The position numbers and the translations under genes were made by a program. Of a DNA stretch of 64,000 nucleotides, positions 9,163 to 17,703 are shown piece by piece. Where the stretch lies: contig JAWKTK010000006.1 in the NCBI GenBank assembly GCA_041399205.1, forward strand, positions 186,001 through 250,000, in the 5' to 3' direction. Under the pieces are notes generated by a model. The model was given only the letters and a program-made list of their open reading frames with translations, searched no databases and was not told the origin of the DNA. Numbering within the stretch: the stretch's first letter is position 1; each line of letters opens with the position of its first letter. Source of the stretch: JAGQOZ01 sp041399205. GTDB lineage: Bacteria > Planctomycetota > Planctomycetia > Pirellulales > Pirellulaceae.

Positions 9163-10080
9163 TTAACGCTTTTCCAACTCGGCCAATTCGTCGGCCGACA
9201 ACCTTCGCACGCAGCGAAACCCGTAGGTGTCTCGAGTAAAACACGCATCACTAATTCCCGGAGCGTCTGCCAATCGAGCAGCCACGCGGCAACTCGCTTC
9301 ATTCGACTGCCACGAACCACCTCGCAACACGCGTTTATCACCTTCGACCGGTCCCGTGGGATCCGTGGCTCCATCGCTTTCCGAATAATATGTTTCCGAA
9401 TAGACATCTTGGCACCATTCCGCCACATTCCCCAGCATGTCATGAAACCCCCAAGCGTTCGGGCGGCGACTTCCAACCGATTCAGTCTGCTGCACCGAAG
9501 GTCCAGCGTAACAGGCATGAGACGACAGTTGCTTGACCGAAGTACCGAAGTAATATTCGCTATTGGAACCTGCGCGAGCTGCATATTCCCATTCTGCCTC
9601 GGTAGGCAACCGATATCCGTTCGCGGCGAAATTGCAAGCGAACGAGCCTTCGTCGTAACAAGGTTCCAAACCTTCAGCACGCGAACGTTCATTGCAAAAC
9701 ACAACTGCTTCCGACCAGCGAATCTGTTCGACCGGATGGCGCTCTCCTTTAAAATGCGCCGGATTGGGCAGCTCTAATTCGGCAAATTGATCCTGCGTCA
9801 CTTCAAACTTGTCCATGGCAAACGCAGTCAACGAAACCGCATGCGCCGGTTGTTCATCCGCCGGAGCGTTCGCACTGGCCGATCCCATTTGAAACGTACC
9901 GCCGGGCAGCAAAATCATGGCCACTTGTAGATTGCCAACAGGCACCGATTTTTCCACTGCCGTGACACTTGAAGGTGCAGATTCGTTCTTAACACAGGAC
10001 GTCAACAACGAAATAACAACCACGGAAACGGACGCGATAATAAAACGAATTCGCATAGCCCAAACTTTTCGAGAGTCCAT
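9163..10080 (-). CDS. SUMF1/formylglycine-generating-enzyme-like lipoprotein
   Basis: A 305-residue exported protein with a signal peptide and lipobox (SLLTSC) and a complete SUMF1-type domain: PGGTFQMGS, PAHAVSLTAFAMDKFEVTQDQF, GYRLPTEAEWEYAARAG, DMLGNVAEWC, RVLRGGSW and GFRCVRR. Members either activate sulfatases or serve as substrate or ligand-binding domains. The paired catalytic cysteines of true formylglycine-generating enzymes are not clearly present, so enzymatic activity is uncertain. An alternative start lies 24 bases downstream (MRIRFI). The beta-propeller gene ends 46 bases upstream, so the two are probably co-transcribed. Confidence 0.8.
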   Translation of the reverse strand: MDSRKVWAMRIRFIIASVSVVVISLLTSCVKNESAPSSVTAVEKSVPVGNLQVAMILLPGGTFQMGSASANAPADEQPAHAVSLTAFAMDKFEVTQDQFAELELPNPAHFKGERHPVEQIRWSEAVVFCNERSRAEGLEPCYDEGSFACNFAANGYRLPTEAEWEYAARAGSNSEYYFGTSVKQLSSHACYAGPSVQQTESVGSRRPNAWGFHDMLGNVAEWCQDVYSETYYSESDGATDPTGPVEGDKRVLRGGSWQSNEASCRVAARLADAPGISDACFTRDTYGFRCVRRLSADELAELEKR

Positions 10081-10126
10081 CAGTTTACAACTCGCTGCCG
10101 CTGCATCTTTTTCGCCCGCAAGAACG

Positions 10127-11113
10127 CTACGGTGCCACCGCCCATTCCGATTCTTTGTTGGACGTGTCCGGGTTCTTGGTCAACTGCAGAGGTTCGGCAT
10201 CACTGCCGACTTCTTTCCGGTAGATATCCCATTTACCGTAGACGCCGGTCATTTCCGCTACTTCAGTCTGCGTTCCTGGCCCGACCGATTCCACGCGTCC
10301 GCCTGGTCCCATGCTGAAACTGACAAACTTGGAATCAGGCGAAAAGTCGGGATGGTACAGGTGCAGCGTTTCATGACGATGCACAATCCGGCGATTGGAA
10401 ACCGCAGGTCCTTGGTCCGAAAAAGACAAGTCCGCCATTTCTACCGTATGGTCATTGCTGCTCCATGTCACGAATTTTCCGTCTCGACTGACACACGGCC
10501 GACATCCAGGAATCTTCAAGTCGACAACGCGATCTCCTTCTACTTCGATTCCCACAATGGCATGCCCAAAGCCCATCCCGCCATGCACCGTCGAGATAAT
10601 CCATTTTCCGTCTGCCGCCCAGCTAGGCACATAGATATGCTCAATCTTGTCGTTGGGATGCTTTTGCAACGCTTCCGTTTGGACGTCGTAGAAGTACAGT
10701 CCTTTGGTCACATAATCTTTGACAGAAAAGCGATTAAATTCTTGTTTGGCAAAGGCAATTTCACGGCCGTCCGGGCTCCACGTAGGATGTCTGGCTTGTT
10801 CGGCAATTTGCTTTCGATCCGAACCGTCCCGGTTCATTAACCACAAACTTCGACTCACCTTGCCGTCCTGATGCGTATCAACTAAGAAACAGATCTGCGA
10901 ACCGTCCGGTGAAACCTGTGGATACAGTTCGTGAATTTCCGGAGTATTGGTGAGATTTTTTTCGTCACTGCCATCTGCCGCCATCGAAAACAGATCCCAG
11001 TTTTGGTTGCGGTACGATTCAAACAGAATTCGATATTCGTCACTTCGCACAGAAGATACGAACAGCAGTTGCAAGACGACACTGACCAACGGAACATACC
11101 AAATCAAACGCAT
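10127..11113 (-). CDS. Secreted TolB-like WD40 beta-propeller protein
   Basis: A 328-residue exported protein. I prefer the start at 11113 (MRLIWYVPLVSVV), which begins a clean signal peptide; a longer frame adds 24 residues without signal character. The mature protein repeats the TolB/PD40 blade motif: ESYRNQNWDLFSM, HELYPQVSPDGSQICF, RHPTWSPDGREIAFA, VPSWAADGKWIISTV and YHPDFSPDSKFVSFS. This gives roughly six blades. Propellers of this kind bind proteins or glycans; no catalytic residues are apparent. It is followed 46 bases on by the SUMF1 lipoprotein. Confidence 0.8.
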   Translation of the reverse strand: MRLIWYVPLVSVVLQLLFVSSVRSDEYRILFESYRNQNWDLFSMAADGSDEKNLTNTPEIHELYPQVSPDGSQICFLVDTHQDGKVSRSLWLMNRDGSDRKQIAEQARHPTWSPDGREIAFAKQEFNRFSVKDYVTKGLYFYDVQTEALQKHPNDKIEHIYVPSWAADGKWIISTVHGGMGFGHAIVGIEVEGDRVVDLKIPGCRPCVSRDGKFVTWSSNDHTVEMADLSFSDQGPAVSNRRIVHRHETLHLYHPDFSPDSKFVSFSMGPGGRVESVGPGTQTEVAEMTGVYGKWDIYRKEVGSDAEPLQLTKNPDTSNKESEWAVAP

Positions 11114-11264
11114 GGGATACCTCGCAAGAACCCACTCAAACAAGACACGGTGGCAATTCGCACCTGTCGGTCCAAGCACCGACAAGTTTCAGCACCGGAT
11201 CAGTATAACGTCTTTCGCAACGCCAAGTGAACTGACCCCAGCTCATCGCGCAAGAAGCCGATGA

Positions 11265-11516
11265 TTAGTTTCGTTTCAATGTCACGGAATAGAGCATGAC
11301 CACCGCGCCGGCCGACATGAGCGTCCACGGAGTCCATTCGGCGGGCGTGATTTCACGAGGTGTCACGGTGGTGGTCGACTCCTCAGGAAAGAATTCGTTG
11401 GTATTCACCACCGTTTGATCAAACCGATCCGACAAGATGAGGCGGTCCATCACCATGCTCTGCGCACCAAACAACGATAGCGCAATTCCGATGGCCAAAA
11501 AGATTGAACGCCACAT
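11265..11516 (-). CDS. Small two-helix membrane protein
   Basis: An 83-residue protein with an N-terminal hydrophobic helix (SIFLAIGIALSLFGA), a short exposed part rich in Thr and Glu, and a C-terminal helix (TLMSAGAVVMLYSVTL) ending in KRN. The layout suggests two membrane spans with both ends in the cytoplasm. It reads like a conserved planctomycete protein of unknown role. It marks the last normal gene before the accessory island. Confidence 0.6.
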   Translation of the reverse strand: MWRSIFLAIGIALSLFGAQSMVMDRLILSDRFDQTVVNTNEFFPEESTTTVTPREITPAEWTPWTLMSAGAVVMLYSVTLKRN

Positions 11517-12477
11517 AATTTCTCACTCGTTCCCAAAGGACCAGTTCGCCGAACCAATAGAACGAACCTCGCCACGCCGTCTCGCATTAGTTCGTCCATC
11601 CTTCTGTTCGGCACACACCCACTGCTAGCTGAACTTAAGCCAGCACAGTTCAACTCTTGCTGGTTAGGCAATTTGTAGCAAACGAATCAGGTTCGCAACG
11701 GCCAAGGGAAGAAACAGGAACAGTCGACGCGATGGTTTGCGAGTAATCTAGAGTTTGAAAAGGAAACGGTTTGATTTGTCATTAGGTTTTTGACATGACA
11801 ATCGGCGCGAAACATCGATCACTTGCAACAACAAGATCGTCACGGTCATGAGGCATCAGCGCTGGCTCGATTCCGGCAGGCCGCCCTTGGCTCCTCTCTC
11901 CAGCCCCATCCGCTGTCCGGAGTTGCGAGATGAGCGTTCGGCAACGGCGAGACGACGACAGGACAAAGTGGGTCGGACTAGATTTGGCGCCGATGTGGTC
12001 CAAAAATGGATGCCGATTACCATCCTCCGCTATTAAAATCCTATTCCATTGCACGTGAAAGCATTTTTCTCAGCCATTCATCGAATGGACGGTGTATCGG
12101 TTCCGCGTAAGATGTGAAACTCGGTTGGCGGTTTACAAATCGAGTCACTTGGTAGTTGGGGCTCTGGCCGGCCGTTGGCCCGAAGGTTTCGTATTTGGTC
12201 CGTTCCCAGAGCGTGAGTTGGTTGCGTGAGTTGGTGCCATCCATCGTGAGTTGGTGCCATCCATTAAAAGCACCGCTCCGCGGTTGATATCACTATTGAT
12301 CGATTGTCTTATTACCATAGATTGAATGAGTATGGTGATTTTTGTGAACGATTCTTGTTCCCGCTGGGTTGGTGCCATCTTTAACGCCATCACATTATAT
12401 AAAGATCACGTTGCAGAGTTATAAATGAAGAATGTTTTTGACGTTTTTGTACAACACATATTTATTCATGGTTCTGC
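11517..12477. other. Gene-poor stretch at the left edge of the accessory island
   Basis: No convincing gene is visible here. At 12160-12215 there is a partial copy of the GGCCGTTGGCCCGAA element also seen at 18.8 kb. At 12231-12264 and 12369 there are copies of the GTTGGTGCCATCCA motif. The sequence from 12290 onward is AT-rich. Confidence 0.6.
12231..12264 (+). repeat. Tandem copies of the GTTGGTGCCATCCA motif
   Basis: Two copies of GAGTTGGTGCCATCCAT are placed 20 bases apart, and a third, shorter copy (GGTTGGTGCCATCT) lies near 12368. The same core occurs singly at 14938 (inverted) and, degenerate, at 16770 and 17042 (inverted), and forms the array at 44.8-45.7 kb. Confidence 0.85.
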
Positions 12478-12975
12478 CTAATCGCGAAGAGACAGTGCAT
12501 AAGTGCGACCATTCCAGTCAAACAGTTTCAAGCGATTCTTCCCGACTGTAAGTGCCGTCAACTGCCCTAGTGGTAAAGTTTAGCTTGTACTCTGGGACCA
12601 CAGATTCACACCCGGACTGCCAGTTCTATTGACAGTCAGAAGCTCCTTGACGCATTGACGCGAGGCTAAATGATCGAGCAAAAGGACAATCTTTACAGTA
12701 TGGAGTTTAGAGGCCTGATCGAAAGTGGAAACACAAGCAGTGTGGCCAAGTCCGTGATCCACCGTCGCATAGAACTCCGTTTTACTAGCGACCCGCATTT
12801 CGACGAGTTTGGCGTTCACGATCTACAAGGCAACTATCGTCTCAATTGGAAAGTAACTTGAGCGAGACGTCTTGAGAGTTGCCGCTTGGGCGACGTGAGC
12901 ACCATAGATCGCTGCACTGAGCCCGACAACAAGCACAGAAAGCGTGACCATACATTTTTTGTTTCCAACATCCAT
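12478..12975 (-). pseudogene. Secreted cassette protein with two in-frame stop codons
   Basis: A single frame of 166 codons starts at ATG 12975 with a signal peptide (MVTLSVLVVGLSAAIYGAHVAQA). It continues with a beta-rich part (ATLKTSRSSYFPIETIVAL) and ends with KNRLKLFDWNGRTYALSLRD. It is interrupted by TAG at codon 51 and TAA at codon 132 without any frameshift. Both stops are one C-to-T change away from glutamine codons. The start lies 37 bases from the attC-like repeat at 13012, the placement expected for an integron cassette gene. The function is unknown. Confidence 0.6.
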
Positions 12976-13011
12976 GACGTGTTCCTTCGAGATAGATCAG
13001 TGCGTGGCAGA

Positions 13012-13210
13012 ACGAATAACAAACTATCCAACTGGAAGCAAGTGCAACGGCGGGATCCCGGCCGTTGAACTGAGGACGCCGCTAGTGCGGCATGCGGATT
13101 TCAAGTGGTCGCAGTCGCCCGGAATAGGTATTGATTCTACCGCCGAGATCGGGCTTGTCGCAAGTTAGATTTTCGAATGCCAAGACTTGCTTGCAGGTGC
13201 CATGCACGAA
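13012..13210 (-). repeat. attC-like site with conserved flank, copy 1
   Basis: First of three near-identical copies. On the minus strand it reads GTTCAAC (fits the R'' consensus RYYYAAC), inverted arms, then GTTATTC (R'-like). The span of about 60 bases is that of classical attC sites. To its right is a conserved flank of roughly 130 bases that, on the minus strand, encodes the tail of a gene (LAFENLTCDKPDLGG, then TYSGRLRPLEIRMPH and a stop). Copy 1 has the most decayed arms. Confidence 0.6.
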
Positions 13211-13342
13211 TGGCACAGTCGTTTTGGGACATTTGTATGTTCAGCGCAGAAGGTGTCTATCGGCAAATCGGCATTTTCGAATAAAATTGCCGACGCAGGA
13301 CGATTCGTCTTGTCGTGGACCCTCCCAGGTCTCACACTATTG

Positions 13343-13391
13343 AAACCCTCCCCGGTTGATGCTTTCGCAACAGAGAGACCAGGGAGGGTTT
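13343..13391 (+). terminator. Hairpin just before the IS4-type transposase
   Basis: A perfect 10-bp stem (AAACCCTCCC with GGGAGGGTTT), followed by TTCTC and the transposase ATG five bases on. Hairpins at this place in IS elements commonly limit transcription entering from outside. That role here is inference. The outer ends of the element could not be fixed. Confidence 0.5.
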
Positions 13392-13395
13392 TCTC

Positions 13396-14841
13396 ATGGC
13401 ATTTTCACTCCATTCCGCAAATCAAAGCAACTTCAGTTTTGGCCAAGCGGTTGGTGCATTCCTGAGCTCGCCTGGCCTGCCGTTTGTGGACGTCCTCAGC
13501 GAACAACGCATCGCGGATGTTTTCCGAAAGCACGAAGGGCTCTTTGGTCGCACCTACACTACCGCGATCGTCTTGTGGGCCTTCATGAGCCAAGTTCTGC
13601 GAGATGGCAAAGAAGCCTCTTGTCAAAGTGCGGTTGCTCGAATCAGCAGTTACCTGACCGGCAAAGCTCGTCGGGATTTGACGTCGTCCAGTCCGCATCA
13701 CACGTCAGCTGAAACTTTCCGAAGAAGCATTGCATGAACTGACGACGGAAGTGGCAAACGAAGCTGAGCGTCTGGTGGAACCGCAGTATCTTTGGAAAGG
13801 TCGCCACGCAAAACTGGTCGATGGTTCGACCTTCGTGATGCCGGACACACCACGGAATCAAGCCGCTTACCCGCAGAATCCCGCGCAAAAACCAGGCATC
13901 GGCTTTCCCATTGCTCGCTTCGTGGTGGTGGTCTCGCTGGCAACGGCCTGCGTGGTGGACTGTGCCATCGCCAAGTACAAGGGAAAAGAAACGGGCGAGA
14001 CAGCGTTGCTTCGACAACTGTTGAGTTGCTTCGCTCGGGGCGATGTCGCCGTGGCCGATCGGTTTTATGGCAACTACTGGATGATCGCCTTCTTGATGAA
14101 AGAGGGTGTGAATGTTTGTTTTCGCAAACACCAGGGGCGACACACCGATTTTCGTCGCGGTCGACGCTTAGGCAAGAAAGATCACATTGTCTCTTGGCAA
14201 CGTCCTCCGCGACCGCCGTGGATGAGCAACGAGGTTTATGATTCGATGCCAAAAACGATCGAGCTTCGCGAAATTCAGTACGTCATCACCAAGCCGGGCC
14301 GCAAGCAGCAGCCTTTTGTGATTGTGACCACCATGACCGAAGTCCGCGGCGACGAGGCAGTGAGTGCGGACGAACTGGCAGAACTATTTAGTTTTCGTTG
14401 GAATGCAGAGTTGGATATACGCAGCATCAAGACGCATCTGAACCTGAATCACCTGCGTTGCAAAAGCCCCGGGATGGTTCGCAAAGAGTTCTGGGTCACG
14501 ATGCTATCGTACAATGCGATCCGGACCACTGCTCTGAGCAGTGCTTGGCAATGTGGCACGCGGCCTCGCGAAATAAGTTTCGTCAGGTTACCGTGTTCCT
14601 CAAACTGGCACCGGGATGATCGACAATGAATAAGAGTGATACGGAGATCCGAAGCTACTGTCTCAGTCGCTTGAAGCAGATCGGCAAGTGCGTCGTGGGC
14701 GCACGCCCAGGCCGTTTCGAACCAAGAGTGCGAAAGAAGCGAGCCAGCAATTACAACCTCATGACTCAGCCTCGAGGCGTACTACGCGAAAAGCTCGCAC
14801 AAGGGGATAACCTGTCGGAAACAAACGTAGTTACATTTTAA
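13396..14841 (+). pseudogene. IS4-family transposase, frameshifted
   Basis: Three frames reconstruct a DDE transposase of the IS4 family. Residues 1 to about 100 lie in the first frame (FSFGQAVGAFLSSPGLPF). From about 13690 a second frame carries KLVDGSTFVMPD (first Asp), VAVADRFYG (second Asp) and FSFRWNAELDIRSIK (the Y-R-E-K signature with Phe for Tyr). The first frame returns for the C-terminus (RFEPRVRKKRASNYNLMTQPR). The two shifts cancel: 13396-14841 is exactly 482 codons. The catalytic residues survive but the protein cannot be made in one piece. No terminal inverted repeats or target duplication could be recognised by eye. Confidence 0.85.
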
Positions 14842-15369
14842 CGATTGTGCCATCTGTGCCATGCACTCAGCATTGCCATCCTCGTTTTGCCTACAGTCTG
14901 CTCCTGCCCGCTGGGCGGAGAGATAAAGTGTACATAATGGATGGCACCAACTGATACCGTACAGCACTTGCGATTCTGAGTAGCGTTGCCCAGCCATATC
15001 GGTCTCCATTTGTGAAGAGCATCCCGTCCGACGAACGACCAAGGTAACGGGGCGGCCGAGGAGAGGAGCCTTGAGTTCAGGACCGACGCCGAGCCTCCCG
15101 ATTTTGACCGGATTGTTAGCCGTCTCTTTCGAATTACTTATGTCACCCCATTTTAGTACGCCGAATCGTTCCGCACATACAGGACCGTAGCCGGCATTAA
15201 CAGAACGTGGGTCTGAAAGCTCCCGGGAGCAAAAGCAACAGCGCCCGGTTTTTAGCCCGTGCGCGCGTGCGTAGGCGACAGGGTCGCGTTCCACTTTCCT
15301 CGACAATCTACGATGATTTTCTGGCCAGCCTGGGATCGTTGGTGTCCAAAACTTTGGCGTCAATGTCAC
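14782..15369 (-). CDS. Cassette protein with a four-Cys zinc motif (DUF6011-like)
   Basis: The N-terminal 95 residues look genuine: a basic start, then CCFCSRELSDPRSVNAGYGPVCAERFG, in residues about 43-69, which has the Cys spacing and GYGPxCA signature of the short zinc motif found in DUF6011-type proteins. Past residue 85 the frame runs through the attC-like site at 15043-15121, then through a GTTGGTGCCATCCA copy into the IS end, so the tail is probably not original. Its start overlaps the end of the preceding small secreted protein gene by four bases, suggesting coupled translation. The function is unknown. Confidence 0.5.
   Translation of the reverse strand: MTLTPKFWTPTIPGWPENHRRLSRKVERDPVAYARAHGLKTGRCCFCSRELSDPRSVNAGYGPVCAERFGVLKWGDISNSKETANNPVKIGRLGVGPELKAPLLGRPVTLVVRRTGCSSQMETDMAGQRYSESQVLYGISWCHPLCTLYLSAQRAGADCRQNEDGNAECMAQMAQSLKCNYVCFRQVIPLCELFA
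15043..15121 (-). repeat. Possible degenerate attC-like site
   Basis: On the minus strand it starts with GGCTAAC (R''-like) and ends with GTTACC (R'-like) about 79 bases later, with only imperfectly pairing arms (TCGGGAGG against CCTCTCCTCGG). Its position after a cassette-type gene supports the call; the weak arms count against it. Confidence 0.35.
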
Positions 15370-15668
15370 CAGACCTGCGACTTGTTCTCGCTGGTGATGT
15401 AGAACCGTTCCTCTTCAGCACGGAAGCAAATGATGAGGGCACGATTGTCCTGCATCTTTACGAGCACACGTTTGAGTTCGGAAGCCTTACCGCGTTTGAG
15501 AATCGCAAGGATCTTCGGTGTCGCGATGCGCTCCGCTTCTGCGTTCGACGACTCTGCTTGCGTTTGGGCAAGAACAGTGCCGTCACTGGCGTTTGTTCGA
15601 GATATCGGAATTAGGAAGCATGCGAGAACCGCAATAAGTGAAATCATTTGCTGACAGAAGGAACGCAT
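15366..15668 (-). CDS. Small secreted cassette protein of unknown function
   Basis: A 100-residue protein with a convincing signal peptide (MISLIAVLACFLIPISRTNASDG), followed by a charged domain (IATPKILAILKRGKASELKRVLVKMQDNRALIICFRAEEERFYI, written here in two parts: residues about 48-70 and 71-91). Its start lies 29 bases beyond the attC-like site at 15697-15788 on the same strand, as expected for an integron cassette. It overlaps the next gene by four bases. I do not recognise the family. Confidence 0.55.
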   Translation of the reverse strand: MRSFCQQMISLIAVLACFLIPISRTNASDGTVLAQTQAESSNAEAERIATPKILAILKRGKASELKRVLVKMQDNRALIICFRAEEERFYITSENKSQVW

Positions 15669-15696
15669 CGCTTGAAGTCTGATTGGGTTCGTAGAC

Positions 15697-15788
15697 GGCT
15701 AACGGGTCGTGGATGACCGAGTGCCGACAGCAAGTATCCGTTTCAAAAACCAGGACCATCGGCACTTTGTTCCATCCGCTTGTTAGTC
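15697..15788 (-). repeat. attC-like recombination site (divergent type)
   Basis: On the minus strand: GACTAAC (R''-like), then arms GCGGATGGAACAAAGTGCCGA and the complementary TCGGCACT...ATCCAC, then GTTAGCC (R'-like). The 92-base element folds with paired inner arms (AGTGCCGA/TCGGCACT) and outer arms (GGATG/CATCC) separated by small mismatched bulges, which is the hallmark layout of attC. It lies between two minus-strand small genes. Confidence 0.65.
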
Positions 15789-15865
15789 AGCGACTCGGCG
15801 TTGCTGGGCATGCTACTGTCGGCTACGGATTGAATTTGCCAAATATTGATTGAAATCGTTCGTTG

Positions 15866-16135
15866 TTACCCGGGCGGAAAACAAAGCCGTAAACGATCAA
15901 ACTGGTCTTTGTCGACAAAGTACAGGATTTTCCCACACGTATCAAAATACACAGGCAGGCCCTCGTAAAAATAGGTTTCTGACCTCGGCTGCCAAATCAT
16001 CGTTGTCCGACTCATTAACGCACCACCACGCAAAGTCAAATATCGGACGGTGCTCCAATCCAGCACTCGATCGGAATCGGCAACAATCTCCTTGAGTTCC
16101 TGCCAAAGACCCACGTGGCTGGTGTGCATCGCCAT
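15866..16135 (-). CDS. Cassette gene, 89-residue protein of unknown function
   Basis: An intact small soluble protein rich in aromatic residues (GLWQELKEIVADSDRVLDW; SETYFYEGLPVYFDTCGK). It has no signal peptide or membrane helix. It is placed between two attC-like sites on the same strand: copy 2 starts 86 bases upstream, and the divergent site lies 78 bases downstream of the stop. That bracketed layout is the best argument that it is a real cassette gene. Confidence 0.5.
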   Translation of the reverse strand: MAMHTSHVGLWQELKEIVADSDRVLDWSTVRYLTLRGGALMSRTTMIWQPRSETYFYEGLPVYFDTCGKILYFVDKDQFDRLRLCFPPG

Positions 16136-16220
16136 GAACTGACTGGCTATACGCTAGGCAAGTGGTTATCGATGCTGTTGTTCGCCAGTTCTCGGGAGTG
16201 AGTGTTCATCAAAGTTATGG

Positions 16221-16425
16221 TAAAACGAATAACAAACTATCCCAACTGAAGCTTGCGCAACGGCGGGATAGTTTGGCCGTTGAACTGAGACGCTTCGCTA
16301 GGCAGGTATGCGGACGACCAGCACGCCGCCCGAATAGGTATTGCTGATTCTACCGCAGAATTGTTTGTCGCCAGATTTTCAACGCACAGCCGACTTGCTT
16401 GCAGGCATGCACTCAGCATTGTCAT
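16221..16425 (-). repeat. attC-like site with conserved flank, copy 2
   Basis: The best preserved of the three copies. On the minus strand GTTCAAC is followed by a perfect 10-bp inverted repeat (AAACTATCCC with GGGATAGTTT) around a 22-base centre containing TTGCGCAA, then GTTATTC. The right flank repeats that of copy 1, including GACTTGCTTGCAGG (16391-16404; 13184-13197 in copy 1). Confidence 0.7.
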
Positions 16426-16564
16426 CCTCTTGCGATGTGACGGTCTGCTTCGGCCCGGCGGAGCGAATTCGTCTTTGCCGGTGTTTGCGCTCAGCCAAGT
16501 ACTAACTTGCAGGTGCCATGCACTCAGCATTGTCATCCTACTTTTGCGAACGGTCCGCTCCGCC

Positions 16565-17010
16565 CGGCGGTGCGAAACATCTTTGCCAGTGTGCGTCAGC
16601 CACCGGTCATCGTTCCGTCCAGCCCAGCGGGCGACACATGCGGATGCTCGAAGACGCCCAACATCACAGTCGGCTGCCACCGCTAACCGAATCAGGGACT
16701 TCAGTGAAATCATTGGTAACGCGGAGCGCAGAGTACGCAGAGAAGAATCAAACAACTCAATGATTGTGAATGGCACCAACTCAGGTCCGCACCAACCAGG
16801 TCCCGCCCGGCGGGCGAAAACATCTTTGCCGGTGCGTTAGCCACCGGTCGTCGTTCTGGCCTAGCCCGTCCAGCCCAGCGGGCGATGACATGCGGATGCT
16901 CGAAGTCGCTCAACATCACGGTCGGCTGCCACCGCTAATCGAATCAGGGGCTTCAGCGTAGAAATCAGAAACGCGGAGGCGCAGAGTACGCAGAGAAGGA
17001 ACAAACAACT
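16565..17010 (+). repeat. Two direct repeats of about 195 bases plus CGCAGAG-type palindromes
   Basis: The stretch 16565-16760 recurs at 16810-17010 with high similarity: both run from CATCTTTGCC through CCACCGGTC, CCCAGCGGGCGA, CATGCGGATGCTCGAAG and GGCTGCCACCGCTAA to AACGCGGAG...GCAGAGTACGCAGAGAAG. Shorter pieces (GCCATGCACTCAGCATTGTC) occur at 16409 and 16515, and a related piece at 14860. The second copy ends with the inverted CTCGGCGTCTCTGCGTT. No gene is visible in 16426-17079. Confidence 0.8.
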
Positions 17011-17084
17011 CTCCGACCTCGGCGTCTCTGCGTTATGTTTGTGGATGGCACCATGGCACCATGATTGTTGGTAAATTACTGATG

Positions 17085-17569
17085 ATTTGGATCAGCCGAT
17101 CGTATTCCGAATGGTCTCCAATCCAGAAGCCAAAGCAATTCCCATCGTCGATCGCTCGACGGCCAATGCTCGATACTGGAGACCAACACGTGCGGAACGA
17201 TATCGCCCAACCTTCTTGAAAGAAATTGTTAATTTCGACGCATTTAGGTCTTCACGTAGCATGCTGAATAGTTCTTGTCAAAGCGAATCGAGATTGGACA
17301 TTCTGACAATCGGCATGAGCCCTTGCAGCATCGCCAAAATCCCGGGCTCGCTATAATGAGTTACGATAGTCCGGTCGTGATCTTCCTTAAAAGCCCGGTG
17401 TTCCGCGAATGCCAGGTCCTGCTTATCGAGTTATCCCGGCGGAAACATTAAACTGGCCTCAAACTGGCTGTCCCAGTTTTTCGCGTCGAATCTCCAAACC
17501 ACTCACGGAACTTTGCGAGTTCTTCGGGAGGTAATTTGGAAATCGGTTTTCAAGTTCTTGGAGCGTCAT
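17085..17569 (-). pseudogene. Decayed type II toxin-antitoxin pair (RelE/ParE-superfamily toxin)
   Basis: On the minus strand an antitoxin-like gene begins at 17569 (MTLQELENRFPN). It continues, across frame changes, with LPPEELAKFREWF, FDAKNWDSQFEA and LAFAEHRAF, the recognisable body of small antitoxins of this type. Directly after it, again across frames, come VTHYSEPG, FKKVGRYRSARVGLQYRALAVE (residue pattern of a RelE/HigB-like toxin) and FGFWIGDHSEYDRLI. At least three frame changes and two stops make both parts non-functional. Such pairs are frequent stabilising cassettes in large integrons, which fits the surroundings. Confidence 0.65.
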
Positions 17570-17703
17570 ACCAAAAAGTTTACCACGTTGTCGGTCAGCG
17601 GCGACTGGTAGTCAGCAAAGTGGCGAAGTTCAATCCTGATCGCAGATGCGGGACGTCACCAATTGGGCCGACCGGCATACGAACATCCGAAAAGCCCGCA
17701 GGA

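Noticed and set aside
9409..9777. Plus-strand frames opposite the SUMF1 and peroxidase genes
   Set aside because: They mirror codon bias of the real minus-strand genes and contain no recognisable domain.
11782..12054. A 90-codon minus-strand frame
   Set aside because: Composition and lack of start signals look random, and the plus strand is equally open.
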